From assembly GCF_046237015.1 (NCBI RefSeq), contig NZ_JBJYIN010000005.1, forward strand, positions 186,001 to 250,000: a stretch of 64,000 nucleotides of DNA. Reading direction: 5' to 3'. The notes under the pieces are model-generated. The model was not told the DNA's origin, ran no database searches, and saw only the letters and a program-made list of their open reading frames with translations. The position numbers and the translations under genes were made by a program. Origin of the DNA: JBJYIN01 sp046237015 (GTDB taxonomy: Bacteria; Pseudomonadota; Gammaproteobacteria; Enterobacterales; Enterobacteriaceae). This document shows, one piece after another, positions 25,135-34,392 of this stretch (the stretch's first letter is position 1; every line of letters starts with the position of its first letter).

Positions 25135-27021
25135 TTACATCACCAGACGGCGAATGTCGGACAACGTGTTGTTGATGATAGTAATAAAGCGCGCACCATC
25201 AGCACCGTCAATAACACGATGGTCGAAGGACAGAGAGATCGGCATCATCAGACGCGGCGTAAACTCTTTACCATTCCAGACCGGTTCCATCGCAGACTTG
25301 GACACACCCAGGATAGCCACTTCCGGCGCGTTAACAATCGGCGCGAAGTGAGTGGTACCCAAGCCACCAATGCTGGAGATGGTGAAACATCCACCCTGCA
25401 TTTCGCCTGCGGTCAGCTTACCGTCACGGGCTTTCTTAGAGATGGCCGTCAGTTCGCGAGACAGTTCAACGATGCCTTTCTTGTTCACATCTTTAAACAC
25501 TGGAACCACCAGACCATTCGGCGTATCAACCGCAACACCGATGTTGATGTATTTCTTCAGTGTCAGACGTTGAGCGTCTTCAGACAGTGAACTGTTGAAA
25601 CGTGGCATCTGTTCAAGCGCGGCAGCAACGGCTTTCATGATGAAAACAACCGGGGTGAACTTCACGTCCAGTTTGCGTTTTTCTGCTTCGGCATTTTGCT
25701 GTTTACGGAACGCTTCCAGATCGGTGATATCCGTCTTGTCGAAGTGCGTAACATGTGGAATGACCACCCAGTTACGGCTCAGGTTAGCACCAGAGATTTT
25801 CTGGATGCGGCCCAGCTCGACTTCTTCCACTTCACCAAACTTGCTGAAGTCCACTTTCGGCCATGGCAACAGTCCCGGCAGAGAACCACCGCTAGCGCCC
25901 GCAGCAGGTGCAGACTCAGCGCGTTTCACAGCATCTTTCACGTAAGCCTGAACGTCTTCGCGCAGGATACGGCCTTTACGACCCGTTCCCTTCACCTTCG
26001 CCAGATTCACGCCAAATTCACGTGCCAGACGGCGGATAACCGGCGTCGCGTGAACGTAAGCATCGTTCTCAGTGAACTCGCCTTTACCTTCTGCTTTCGC
26101 AGCCGGCGCAGCAGCAGGTTTTGCCGCTGGAGCGGGTGCAGCCGCTTCTTGTTTGGCAGCCGGAGCGACCGCAGCAGGAGCAGCGCCTTCAACTTCGAAG
26201 ACCATGATCAGTGAGCCGGTAGAAACTTTATCACCAGTGCTGATTTTGATTTCTTTAACCGTACCCGCGAATGGCGCAGGGACTTCCATCGAAGCCTTGT
26301 CGCCCTCAACGGTGATCAGTGATTGCTCAGCGGCAATTTTATCGCCGACTTTCACCATCACTTCAGTCACTTCAACTTCATCACCGCCGATATCCGGGAC
26401 GTTGACGTCTTTAGCGCCAGCGGCCGCTGCCGATGCTGCTGGAGCAGCGGCCTGTGCCGGAGCGGCAGCAGGTGCAGCGCCTGCCACTTCGAATACCATG
26501 ATCAGCGAGCCAGTAGAGACTTTATCGCCAGTGTTGATCTTGATCTCTTTAACCGTACCCGCGAAAGGTGCTGGTACTTCCATAGAAGCTTTGTCGCCTT
26601 CTACGGTGATCAGAGATTGTTCAGCCGCAACGGTGTCGCCCACTTTAACCAGCACTTCGGTCACTTCGACTTCGTCACCGCCGATATCTGGGACGTTGAC
26701 GTCTTTCGCTGCCGACGCCGCTGGTGCAGCAGTCGGGGCGGCTTCTTGTTTCGCTTCTGCCTTGGCAGGTGCAGCGTCAGCTGCACCGTCGGCGGAATCG
26801 AAAATCATGATCAGTTTGCCAGTTTCAACTTTGTCACCGACAGAGACTTTAATCTCTTTAATAACACCGGCCTGCGGAGAAGGGACTTCCATAGAAGCCT
26901 TATCACCTTCAACCGTGATCAGCGACTGTTCCGCTTCAACGGTGTCGCCCACCTTCACCAGCACTTCGGTGACTTCAACTTCATCTGCACCGATGTCCGG
27001 TACGTTGATTTCGATAGCCAT
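25135..27021 (-). CDS. aceF: Dihydrolipoyl acetyltransferase (pyruvate dehydrogenase E2)
   Basis: 628 residues; forms the core of the pyruvate dehydrogenase complex and transfers acetyl groups to CoA. Three N-terminal lipoyl domains of about 80 residues (starting near 1, 106 and 206), each with the lipoylation motif GDKASMEVP and joined by Ala/Pro-rich linkers. Then the peripheral subunit-binding domain (ATPVIRRLAREFGVNL, near residue 330) and the catalytic domain ending with the active-site DHRVIDGADGARF. The lipoyl repeats are also highly similar at DNA level. Lies 14 bp after aceE in the same operon. Confidence 0.97.
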   Translation of the reverse strand: MAIEINVPDIGADEVEVTEVLVKVGDTVEAEQSLITVEGDKASMEVPSPQAGVIKEIKVSVGDKVETGKLIMIFDSADGAADAAPAKAEAKQEAAPTAAPAASAAKDVNVPDIGGDEVEVTEVLVKVGDTVAAEQSLITVEGDKASMEVPAPFAGTVKEIKINTGDKVSTGSLIMVFEVAGAAPAAAPAQAAAPAASAAAAGAKDVNVPDIGGDEVEVTEVMVKVGDKIAAEQSLITVEGDKASMEVPAPFAGTVKEIKISTGDKVSTGSLIMVFEVEGAAPAAVAPAAKQEAAAPAPAAKPAAAPAAKAEGKGEFTENDAYVHATPVIRRLAREFGVNLAKVKGTGRKGRILREDVQAYVKDAVKRAESAPAAGASGGSLPGLLPWPKVDFSKFGEVEEVELGRIQKISGANLSRNWVVIPHVTHFDKTDITDLEAFRKQQNAEAEKRKLDVKFTPVVFIMKAVAAALEQMPRFNSSLSEDAQRLTLKKYINIGVAVDTPNGLVVPVFKDVNKKGIVELSRELTAISKKARDGKLTAGEMQGGCFTISSIGGLGTTHFAPIVNAPEVAILGVSKSAMEPVWNGKEFTPRLMMPISLSFDHRVIDGADGARFITIINNTLSDIRRLVM

Positions 27022-27035
27022 GTAATCTTTACCTC

Positions 27036-29699
27036 TTATGCCAGACGCGGGTTAACTTTATCTGCATCGATGTTGAATTTAGTGATGGCATCTGCAACCA
27101 CTTTCTTATCGATTTCACCGCGTTTAGCCAGTTCACCCAGAGCCGCAACCACCACGTAAGACGCATCCACTTCAAAGTGGTGACGCAGGTTCTCACGGCT
27201 GTCAGAACGTCCGAAACCATCCGTACCCAATACGCGATAATCGCTGGCTGGGATGAAGTTACGGATTTGCTCAGCAAACAGCTTCATATAGTCGGTAGAT
27301 GCAACCGCTGGCGCATCACTCAGCACCTGAGCCACATAAGGTACGCGAGGCGCTTCGGTCGGATGCAGCATGTTCCAACGTTCACAATCCTGACCATCAC
27401 GAGCCAATTCAGTGAAGGAAGTCACGCTGAACACATCAGAACCGATGCCATAGTCTTTCGCCAGAATCTGAGCCGCATCACGGACGTGACGCAGAATAGA
27501 ACCGGAGCCCAGCAACTGCACTTTACCTTTGCTGCCTTCAACCGTTTCCAGCTTATAGATACCCTTACGGATACCGTCTTCCGCACCTTGCGGCATCGCT
27601 GGCATGTGGTAGTTTTCGTTCAGCGTGGTGATGTAATAGTAGATGTTTTCCTGCGCTTCGCCGTACATACGGTGCAGACCGTCATGCATGATCACTGCAA
27701 CTTCGTAGGCAAATGCCGGATCGTAGGAGATACAGTTCGGGATAGTCAGAGACTGAATGTGGCTGTGACCATCTTCGTGCTGCAAACCTTCGCCGTTCAG
27801 CGTAGTACGACCGGAAGTACCACCGATCAGGAAGCCACGCGCCTGTTGGTCACCTGCCGCCCAGCACAGGTCGCCGATACGTTGGAAACCGAACATGGAG
27901 TAGTAGATGTAGAACGGGATCATTGGCAGATCGTTGGTGCTGTAAGACGTTGCCGCCGCCAGCCATGAAGATCCAGCGCCCAGTTCGTTGATCCCTTCTT
28001 GCAGGATCTGACCTTTTTCGTCTTCTTTATAGTAAGCAACCTGTTCGCGGTCCTGCGGGGTGTACTGCTGACCGTTCGGGCTGTAAATACCAATCTGACG
28101 GAACAGACCTTCCATACCAAAGGTACGCGCTTCATCGGCAATAATCGGAACCAGACGATCTTTGATCGATTTGTTCTTCAACATCACGTTCAGTGCGCGA
28201 ACAAAGGCGATAGTCGTAGAAATTTCTTTGTTCTGCTCTTCCAGCAGTGTACTGAAATCTTCCAGCGTCGGTAATTCCAGTTTTTCGCTGAATTTCGGCT
28301 GACGGCTTGGCAGGTAACCTTCCAGAGCCTGACGACGCTCGTGCAGGTATTTGTATTCTGCTGAGTCTTTGTCAAACGTGATGTACGGCAGTTTTTCGAT
28401 GTTGTCATCGCTGACCGGCACGTTGAAACGATCGCGGAAGTAACGCACGCCTTCCATGTTAATTTTCTTAACCTGGTGAGCAATGTTTTTACCTTCAGCA
28501 GCGTCGCCCATACCATAACCTTTAATGGTATGCGCCAGAATAACCGTTGGTTTACCTTTGGTATCCTGCGCTTTTTTCAATGCGGCGTAGACTTTCTTCG
28601 GATCGTGACCACCACGGTTCAATGACCAAATCTGATCGTCGGTCCAGTCTTTCACCAGTGCTGCGGTTTCCGGATATTTCCCGAAGAAGTGCTCACGCAC
28701 ATAGGCACCGTTCTTGGATTTGAACGTCTGGTAATCACCATCAACCGTTTCTTGCATCAGTTGGATCAGTTTACCGCTGGTATCTTTACGCAGCAGTTCG
28801 TCCCAACGGCCACCCCAGATAACCTTGATCACATCCCAGCCAGCACCGCTGAAGATACCTTCCAGTTCGTTAATGATCTTGCCATTACCGGTTACCGGGC
28901 CATCCAGACGTTGCAGGTTACAGTTGATAACGAATACCAGGTTGTCCAGTTTTTCACGGGTCGCGATGGTGATCGCACCTTTAGATTCTGGTTCGTCCAT
29001 CTCACCGTCGCCCAGGAAAGCATAAACGGTTTGTTTAGACGTATCTTTCAAACCACGGTGTTCCAGGTATTTCAGGAACTTAGCTTGATAGATTGCACCA
29101 ATTGGTCCCAATCCCATTGACACGGTTGGGAACTGCCAGAAAGTCGGCATCAATTTCGGGTGCGGGTAAGAAGACAGGCCATTGCCGTGAACTTCCTGAC
29201 GGAAGTTATTCATCTGATCTTCAGTCAGGCGACCTTCAAGGAAAGCACGGGCATAGATGCCCGGAGAGATATGGCCCTGGAAGTAAACCAGATCGCCACC
29301 GTCCTGTGCATTGCGCGCACGGAAGAAGTGGTTAAAGCACACTTCATAAAACGTTGCGGAAGACTGGAAAGACGCCATATGGCCACCCAGATCCAGATCT
29401 TTTTTCGAAGCACGCAGCACCGTCATCACCGCATTCCAACGGATCGCGGTACGAATCCGACTTTCCAGATCCAGATTCCCCGGATAATCCGGCTCATCTT
29501 CCACTGCGATGGTGTTGATGTATTGGCGAGCTGCGCTACCAGCGGCAACGCTTACTCCACCTTTACGCGCTTCACTCAGAACCTGATCAATCAGATACTG
29601 GGCGCGTTCAACACCCTCTTCACGGATGACCGATTCGATCGCCTGCAGCCAGTCGCGGGTTTCGATCGGATCCACGTCATTATTTAAACGATCTGACAT
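27036..29699 (-). CDS. aceE: Pyruvate dehydrogenase E1 component
   Basis: 887 residues, exactly the E. coli length; a thiamine-diphosphate enzyme that decarboxylates pyruvate and acetylates the E2 lipoyl groups. The ThDP motif runs from GDGEMDEPES to INCNLQRLDG. Further conserved segments include YFQGHISPGIYARAFLEGR and the C-terminal GTDGFGRSDSRENLRHHFEVDA. It is followed after 14 bp by aceF. The leader between pdhR and aceE contains a long inverted repeat (29737-29792). Confidence 0.98.
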   Translation of the reverse strand: MSDRLNNDVDPIETRDWLQAIESVIREEGVERAQYLIDQVLSEARKGGVSVAAGSAARQYINTIAVEDEPDYPGNLDLESRIRTAIRWNAVMTVLRASKKDLDLGGHMASFQSSATFYEVCFNHFFRARNAQDGGDLVYFQGHISPGIYARAFLEGRLTEDQMNNFRQEVHGNGLSSYPHPKLMPTFWQFPTVSMGLGPIGAIYQAKFLKYLEHRGLKDTSKQTVYAFLGDGEMDEPESKGAITIATREKLDNLVFVINCNLQRLDGPVTGNGKIINELEGIFSGAGWDVIKVIWGGRWDELLRKDTSGKLIQLMQETVDGDYQTFKSKNGAYVREHFFGKYPETAALVKDWTDDQIWSLNRGGHDPKKVYAALKKAQDTKGKPTVILAHTIKGYGMGDAAEGKNIAHQVKKINMEGVRYFRDRFNVPVSDDNIEKLPYITFDKDSAEYKYLHERRQALEGYLPSRQPKFSEKLELPTLEDFSTLLEEQNKEISTTIAFVRALNVMLKNKSIKDRLVPIIADEARTFGMEGLFRQIGIYSPNGQQYTPQDREQVAYYKEDEKGQILQEGINELGAGSSWLAAATSYSTNDLPMIPFYIYYSMFGFQRIGDLCWAAGDQQARGFLIGGTSGRTTLNGEGLQHEDGHSHIQSLTIPNCISYDPAFAYEVAVIMHDGLHRMYGEAQENIYYYITTLNENYHMPAMPQGAEDGIRKGIYKLETVEGSKGKVQLLGSGSILRHVRDAAQILAKDYGIGSDVFSVTSFTELARDGQDCERWNMLHPTEAPRVPYVAQVLSDAPAVASTDYMKLFAEQIRNFIPASDYRVLGTDGFGRSDSRENLRHHFEVDASYVVVAALGELAKRGEIDKKVVADAITKFNIDADKVNPRLA

Positions 29700-29736
29700 G
29701 GTTATTCCTTATCTTCTCTAATAAGTTAGTTTGTTG

Positions 29737-29792
29737 GAGCCTGTCTTCTTGCATTCGGCCATCTCATTAGCAAAATGCATGAAGACAGGCTC
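29737..29792 (-). repeat. 18-bp inverted repeat in the pdhR-aceE leader
   Basis: Arms 29737-29754 and 29775-29792 (GAGCCTGTCTTC-T-TGCAT and its complement) match at 17 of 18 positions with a 20-nt loop. No T tract follows in the direction of transcription. In the pdhR-aceE mRNA it would form a very stable stem-loop about 40 nt before the aceE start. Confidence 0.75.
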
Positions 29793-29838
29793 ATCGTCGT
29801 CATTACCGCATTCAGAGCCCCGAAGTACAAAAGGACGC

Positions 29839-30603
29839 TCAATCCTTGCGTTGCTGGAGTCGACGTAATGATCTTTCACGCCGACTATGTTCCCGGTTAA
29901 GATCCAGCAATACTTCCTCAATAAACGCCAGATGACGGTGTGATGCTTCGCGCGCCTTCTCCGGCTCACGGGCAACAATCGCCTCAAAAATGCTGGCGCG
30001 ATGAATGCTCACCTGCGCCAACACTTCGCGGCTCAGATACAGCAATTCAAAATTCTGTCTCACGTTTTGTTCAAGCATTGGCCCCATACAGCGCAACAAA
30101 TGCAACAAAACCACATTATGCGTGGCTTCTGTTACCGCAATCTGATACTGCATAACGGCTTCCGACTCTGCATCCAGATCGCCCGCTTCTCGTGCCTGTT
30201 CAATGACAGCGTGACAATCCCGGATACGCGCCAGATCAGATTCAGTCCCCCGCAACGCAGCGTAGTATGCAGCGATGCCTTCCAGCGCATGGCGGGTTTC
30301 CAGAAGATCGAACTGTGATTCAGGATGTGTGCTCAGTAATTCCGCCAGCGGATCGCTGACGCTTTGCCAAAGGTTGGCTTGAACGAAGGTACCACCACCC
30401 TGACGGCGCAAGAGGAGACCTTTGGCCTCCAGTCGTTGAATAGCTTCTCTCAGAGAAGGGCGGGAAACATCGAACTGCTTTGCCAGTTCACGCTCAGGGG
30501 GGAGCTTCTCGCCAGGGCGCAAGGTTCCTTCAAGAATCAGAAACTCCAGTTGCTGCTCAATCACATCTGACAGCTTCGGCTGACGGATCTTGCTATATGC
30601 CAT
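29839..30603 (-). CDS. pdhR: Pyruvate-responsive repressor PdhR
   Basis: 254 residues, the E. coli length; a GntR/FadR-family regulator with a winged helix (LPPERELAKQFDVSRPSLREAIQRLEAKGLLLRRQGGGTFV, about residues 34-76) and an all-helical FCD effector domain. PdhR represses its own operon and respiratory genes when pyruvate is low. A perfect PdhR-type palindrome lies 33 bp upstream of its start (30636-30652), so autoregulation is supported by the sequence. First gene of pdhR-aceE-aceF. Confidence 0.96.
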   Translation of the reverse strand: MAYSKIRQPKLSDVIEQQLEFLILEGTLRPGEKLPPERELAKQFDVSRPSLREAIQRLEAKGLLLRRQGGGTFVQANLWQSVSDPLAELLSTHPESQFDLLETRHALEGIAAYYAALRGTESDLARIRDCHAVIEQAREAGDLDAESEAVMQYQIAVTEATHNVVLLHLLRCMGPMLEQNVRQNFELLYLSREVLAQVSIHRASIFEAIVAREPEKAREASHRHLAFIEEVLLDLNREHSRRERSLRRLQQRKD

Positions 30604-30635
30604 GGTGGATTCTTCTCTGCGAATGGCGCGGAGTC

Positions 30636-30652
30636 AATTGGTAATACCAATT
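30636..30652. promoter_or_regulatory. PdhR operator
   Basis: AATTGGTAATACCAATT, a perfect 17-bp palindrome matching the PdhR consensus ATTGGT-N3-ACCAAT, is 33 bp upstream of the pdhR ATG. Confidence 0.9.
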
Positions 30653-31158
30653 TCAAAAACGTGACGCTAAAGTAACAAAGTATTCACCTTCTGTCCATAA
30701 GGACGTTGAGCAAAATCACCAATCCAACCAGATTTTAACAAACGCACAAGAAATATGAGGCAAAGTGATAGCCCACCTGAGTTATGCCTCTTTATCCTAT
30801 CACTTTATATTTTAACTTTTTTGAAACGTAAGACAGGCATTGCTGAACCGTTTAATTCGTCAAAAAATGCATATAAAGTTAAAATAAATGAATTTTAATT
30901 CAAAAATATAAAAACGAAGTGAGCTTCTACCAGATATTTACAGACATTTTTAACTAAGGCTAACAGAAGGGATACGATCAACTTACGGATAGGCTAGAGA
31001 ATCAATGACAACGCATGGCGTTGTAACTTGAAATATAACAGGCATCCATACGCTGTACTTTTTATCTATTGATAATCAATAAATCAGTGCAATCTTCCTC
31101 GCTTATCACTATTCTCTGACAAACGGTAGAGGCATCATAATATTAGATTTCTCGTCAC

Positions 31159-31198
31159 CGTAAAAATAAAATTACATAAACGTAAAAGAGTTAATACA
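31159..31198 (+). promoter_or_regulatory. Two adjacent TyrR-like boxes upstream of aroP
   Basis: CGTAAA-N6-ATTACA (31159-31176) and CGTAAA-N6-AATACA (31181-31198) match the TyrR box TGTAAA-N6-TTTACA at 10 and 9 of 12 positions. They are 22 bp apart, two helical turns, and lie 54-93 bp before the aroP ATG. E. coli aroP is repressed by TyrR through a tandem box pair. Confidence 0.5.
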
Positions 31199-31251
31199 GC
31201 GGCGCTTTTCGCCAGTGTTTATTGGCTCACAATGGCAGAGGATGATATTGG

Positions 31252-32610
31252 ATGGATAATCAACAAAAAGACGGCACGCTAAAGCGTGGATTAAAAAACC
31301 GTCATATCCAGTTGATTGCCTTGGGTGGTGCGGTAGGTACCGGGCTGTTTCTCGGTATCGCTCAAACCATCAAGATGGCTGGACCGTCAGTACTATTAGG
31401 CTATGCAATTGGTGGATTGATTGCTTTTCTGATCATGCGCCAACTTGGCGAAATGGTGGTAGAAGAGCCAGTAGCAGGTTCCTTTAGCCATTTCGCGTAT
31501 AAATATTGGGGTAATTTTGCGGGTTTTGCCTCGGGCTGGAACTATTGGGTGCTGTATGTTCTGGTCGCGATGGCCGAACTGAGCGCCGTCGGCATTTACG
31601 TGCAGTACTGGTGGCCTGACATTCCAACTTGGGTTTCGGCTGCCGTCTTCTTTCTACTGATTAATGCGATTAACCTGGCGAACGTTAAAGTTTACGGCGA
31701 GATGGAGTTCTGGTTTGCCATCATCAAGGTTGCCGCCATTATTGGTATGATCGTCTTTGGCGGTTGGCTGCTGCTTAGCGGCACCGGCGGGCCAGAAGCG
31801 ACCGTGACCAACCTCTGGGCTCAGGGTGGATTTTTCCCGAACGGGGTTTCCGGGTTAGTCATGGCAATGGCCGTGATCATGTTCTCATTTGGCGGGCTGG
31901 AACTGGTTGGGATTACCGCGGCTGAAGCAGACGAACCGGAGAAAAGCATTCCACGCGCCACCAATCAGGTCATCTATCGTATCCTGATTTTCTACATCGG
32001 TTCACTTGCTATCCTGTTATCACTCTATCCGTGGGGGAAAGTGGTCGAAGGGGGTAGCCCGTTCGTCTTAATCTTCCACGAACTGAACAGTAATGCAGTT
32101 GCGACAGTCTTAAACATCGTGGTACTGACCGCAGCCCTATCGGTTTATAACAGTTGCGTTTATTGCAATAGCCGTATGCTGTTTGGTTTAGCAAAGCAGG
32201 GAAATGGCCCAAAAGTATTGCAAACCGTTGATCGCCGTGGCGTACCTGTCGTGGCAATCGGCGTATCGGCGTTAGCTACCGCGCTATGTGTGCTGATTAA
32301 CTATTTGATTCCGGGTAAGGCATTCGAATTACTGATGTCGCTGGTTGTTTCTGCGCTGGTCATCAACTGGGCCATGATTAGCCTGGCGCACCTGAAATTC
32401 CGGGAACAGAAAGATAAAGAAGGGGCGGTGACCCAGTTTAAAGCATTGATTTATCCGTTAGGTAACTACCTCTGCCTGCTCTTTTTGGCAGGCATTCTGG
32501 TCATCATGTATATGACGCCTGGAATCCAAATTTCCGTTTTATTAATTCCAGTCTGGTTGGTCATTTTGGGCATTGGCTATTTCTTCAAACGGAAGCGGCT
32601 AAGCCACTAA
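31252..32610 (+). CDS. aroP: Aromatic amino acid:H+ symporter AroP
   Basis: A 452-residue inner-membrane permease of the amino acid-polyamine-organocation family, with about 12 membrane segments. It imports Phe, Tyr and Trp. Diagnostic stretches are LKRGLKNRHIQLIALGGAVGTGLFLG in segment 1, MRQLGEMVVEEPVAGSFSHFAYKYWG, and GGLELVGITAAEADEPEKSIPRATNQVIYRI. It matches E. coli AroP rather than PheP throughout. GAGG lies 10 nt before ATG 31252. Monocistronic, with its terminator at 32634-32658. Probable TyrR control. Confidence 0.95.
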   Translation: MDNQQKDGTLKRGLKNRHIQLIALGGAVGTGLFLGIAQTIKMAGPSVLLGYAIGGLIAFLIMRQLGEMVVEEPVAGSFSHFAYKYWGNFAGFASGWNYWVLYVLVAMAELSAVGIYVQYWWPDIPTWVSAAVFFLLINAINLANVKVYGEMEFWFAIIKVAAIIGMIVFGGWLLLSGTGGPEATVTNLWAQGGFFPNGVSGLVMAMAVIMFSFGGLELVGITAAEADEPEKSIPRATNQVIYRILIFYIGSLAILLSLYPWGKVVEGGSPFVLIFHELNSNAVATVLNIVVLTAALSVYNSCVYCNSRMLFGLAKQGNGPKVLQTVDRRGVPVVAIGVSALATALCVLINYLIPGKAFELLMSLVVSALVINWAMISLAHLKFREQKDKEGAVTQFKALIYPLGNYLCLLFLAGILVIMYMTPGIQISVLLIPVWLVILGIGYFFKRKRLSH

Positions 32611-32633
32611 CATTTAGTCGGATAACACCAGTA

Positions 32634-32658
32634 ATGGCCGAGAATATCGGCCATTTTT
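32634..32658 (+). terminator. Rho-independent terminator of aroP
   Basis: ATGGCCGA (32634-32641), loop GAATA, TCGGCCAT (32647-32654), followed by TTTT. It may serve the convergent ampDE transcript only weakly. Confidence 0.88.
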
Positions 32659-32683
32659 CATTATCGTAGGTTGGATAAGAAGA

Positions 32684-33538
32684 CTATACCAACGTGCCGT
32701 AGATCGTCAGAATGGCAACCACCACGACCAGCACCAGCGTCACTTTCTTCGCTAATGTCACCGCTGCTTTCGGCGTTTCTACCGGATCAATGTGAGGCTC
32801 TCTCGCCAAAGAAAATTGCGCCAATTGCGTTAGCACCCAATATTGGGAATTACGGGTATCGCACAGCGAAGAAAACCAGGCTGGCAGCGCCTTTTCGCCG
32901 TGTCCTAATAAAGCATAAGCCACACCAGCCAGACGTACTGGAATCCAATCGAGCCAATGCAGCAGCGAATCAACACCAGACTGCGCGCGCGCCAGCGGCG
33001 TATGGTGACGTGCCAGCCACGTCTGTCTGGCTCGTAAAAACGCATAACCCGCTAATGCTACCGGACCATAAGGCCCCGCGACGGCAAACCAAAATAACGG
33101 TGCCAGATAAAATCGAAAATTAACCCATAATAACGCGTTCTGTAACTCCCTCAGGCGCTCACTTTCCCCCGTTCCTACCGGTAAACCATGAATCAAAGCC
33201 AGTTCAGCCGCTAATTCCTGGCTAGCATCCTTTTCATTACGCTGCGCTGACTGAAGGTAACGACGATAATGCTGGCGAACTTCCCCTGCGCCGATGCACA
33301 TCAAACTTAACGCGATCCACAGTAGGAGCAGAATAAGACCAAATAGCAGACCGCTCGACAGCCAAAGCAAAACGAACACGATCGCCATGCAACAAAACGT
33401 CAGAAACAAGGTTTGAAATAGAGAAGGAGAGGGTAAATGGCGAAACACCACTTCAAGGCGGTGGTCGACCTGCCAATGTTCACCTTGTTTAAATAATCGT
33501 TCCCATGCCAATACCAACAACAATGTAAATAAGGTCAT
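32684..33538 (-). CDS. ampE: Inner-membrane protein AmpE
   Basis: 284 residues, the E. coli length, from ATG 33538 (GGAG 9 nt upstream, start MTLFTLLLVLAWERLFKQGEHW). The frame extends further but into ampD. A polytopic inner-membrane protein with membrane segments at the N terminus, around residues 45-85, in the middle and at the extreme C terminus (VTLVLVVVVAILTIYGTLV). Conserved stretches are HGLPVG, LRELQNALLWVNFRFYLAPLFWF and GHGEKALPAWF. It is linked genetically to AmpC beta-lactamase control with AmpD; its biochemical role is unresolved. The start overlaps the ampD stop by ATGA. Confidence 0.94.
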   Translation of the reverse strand: MTLFTLLLVLAWERLFKQGEHWQVDHRLEVVFRHLPSPSLFQTLFLTFCCMAIVFVLLWLSSGLLFGLILLLLWIALSLMCIGAGEVRQHYRRYLQSAQRNEKDASQELAAELALIHGLPVGTGESERLRELQNALLWVNFRFYLAPLFWFAVAGPYGPVALAGYAFLRARQTWLARHHTPLARAQSGVDSLLHWLDWIPVRLAGVAYALLGHGEKALPAWFSSLCDTRNSQYWVLTQLAQFSLAREPHIDPVETPKAAVTLAKKVTLVLVVVVAILTIYGTLV

Positions 33539-34110
33539 CGTTTTATACTCCCTTTGTTCTCGCTCCAGCCTTCCTGAATCAGGCGATGATATTGGTTCCA
33601 ATCAAAAGCCGGTCCGGGGTCGGTTTTACGCCCTGGTGCAATATGACTATGTCCGGTAATTCTTGACAGCGTAATGGGGTAAACATCAAGCAACATCTGG
33701 GTCAACGCAGCAAGTTGGTGGTATTGTTCTGCCGTAAAAGGTTGCGTATCGGTTCCTTCCAACTCGATACCAATTGAGAAATCATTACACCGTTCACGCC
33801 CCTCGAAACAAGAAACCCCGGCATGCCATGCCCGCTGGTCAAAGGAAACATATTGAATGATTTCCCCATCGCGGCGAATCAGGCAATGCGCAGAAACACG
33901 TAAATGACTGATATCAGAAAAATAAGGGTGGGCAGCAGGATCGAGCGAGGCCGTAAATAACTGATCAATATAAGGCCCGCCAAATTCACCGGGTGGCAGA
34001 CTGATATTGTGGATCACCAACAACGAAGGCGCTTCATCTTCTGGGCGAAGGTCAAAATGGGGTGAAGGTATATGCTTTATCTCAGATAACCAGCCATTTT
34101 CCAAAAACAT
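33535..34110 (-). CDS. ampD: 1,6-anhydro-N-acetylmuramyl-L-alanine amidase
   Basis: 191 residues; a cytosolic zinc amidase that cuts anhydro-muropeptides during peptidoglycan recycling and so keeps AmpR in its repressing state. Zinc ligands: H34 (LVIHNISLPP), and His and Asp in TGHSHIAPGRKTDPGPAFDW. Also conserved are VSAHCLIRRDGEI and RAWHAGVS. It is about eight residues longer at the C terminus than E. coli AmpD. Overlaps ampE, with which it forms an operon; divergent from nadC. Confidence 0.96.
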   Translation of the reverse strand: MFLENGWLSEIKHIPSPHFDLRPEDEAPSLLVIHNISLPPGEFGGPYIDQLFTASLDPAAHPYFSDISHLRVSAHCLIRRDGEIIQYVSFDQRAWHAGVSCFEGRERCNDFSIGIELEGTDTQPFTAEQYHQLAALTQMLLDVYPITLSRITGHSHIAPGRKTDPGPAFDWNQYHRLIQEGWSENKGSIKR

Positions 34111-34392
34111 CGGCGGTAACCTCGCATTGTATCGTGCCGGGCTAAAGATAAGGTAAGGTGGGTTAACTTCAATTCGCTCGTCTACAGGGTAGCATGTTTC
34201 CCAACACCATATCTAACCAGTTGGATACAAAAAGATTTTGGCATGTTAGGCCTATAAGATACAGAACGAGCCCCGTTGCACACAGCATCATCAAATAAAT
34301 GTAATCATATGATTTATAAAGACTATCCAGACTGGATGTCTGTATATAAACAAGGTAGCATATCTCCTCGCCCTCTTTCCCGGAGCCTTGTA

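Larger units (their letters stand above)
30604..31251. other. pdhR / aroP divergent intergenic region
   Basis: 648 bp with no credible gene. It holds the pdhR operator and promoter on the left and the aroP promoter with two TyrR-like boxes on the right. The middle (about 30770-31100) is very AT-rich and otherwise featureless to me. Confidence 0.7.

Noticed and set aside
25136..26990. Possible tandem DNA repeat in aceF as a mobile or recombining element
   Set aside because: The repeats are the three lipoyl domains normal for enterobacterial AceF.
26072..27025. A 317-residue plus-strand open frame antisense to aceF
   Set aside because: It mirrors the three lipoyl repeats and Ala/Pro linkers of aceF, giving a repetitive Ser/Thr/Ala-rich product. 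There is no ribosome binding site or family resemblance.
27177..27968. A 263-residue plus-strand open frame antisense to aceE
   Set aside because: Shadow frame of a highly conserved gene, with an atypical composition and no recognisable domain.
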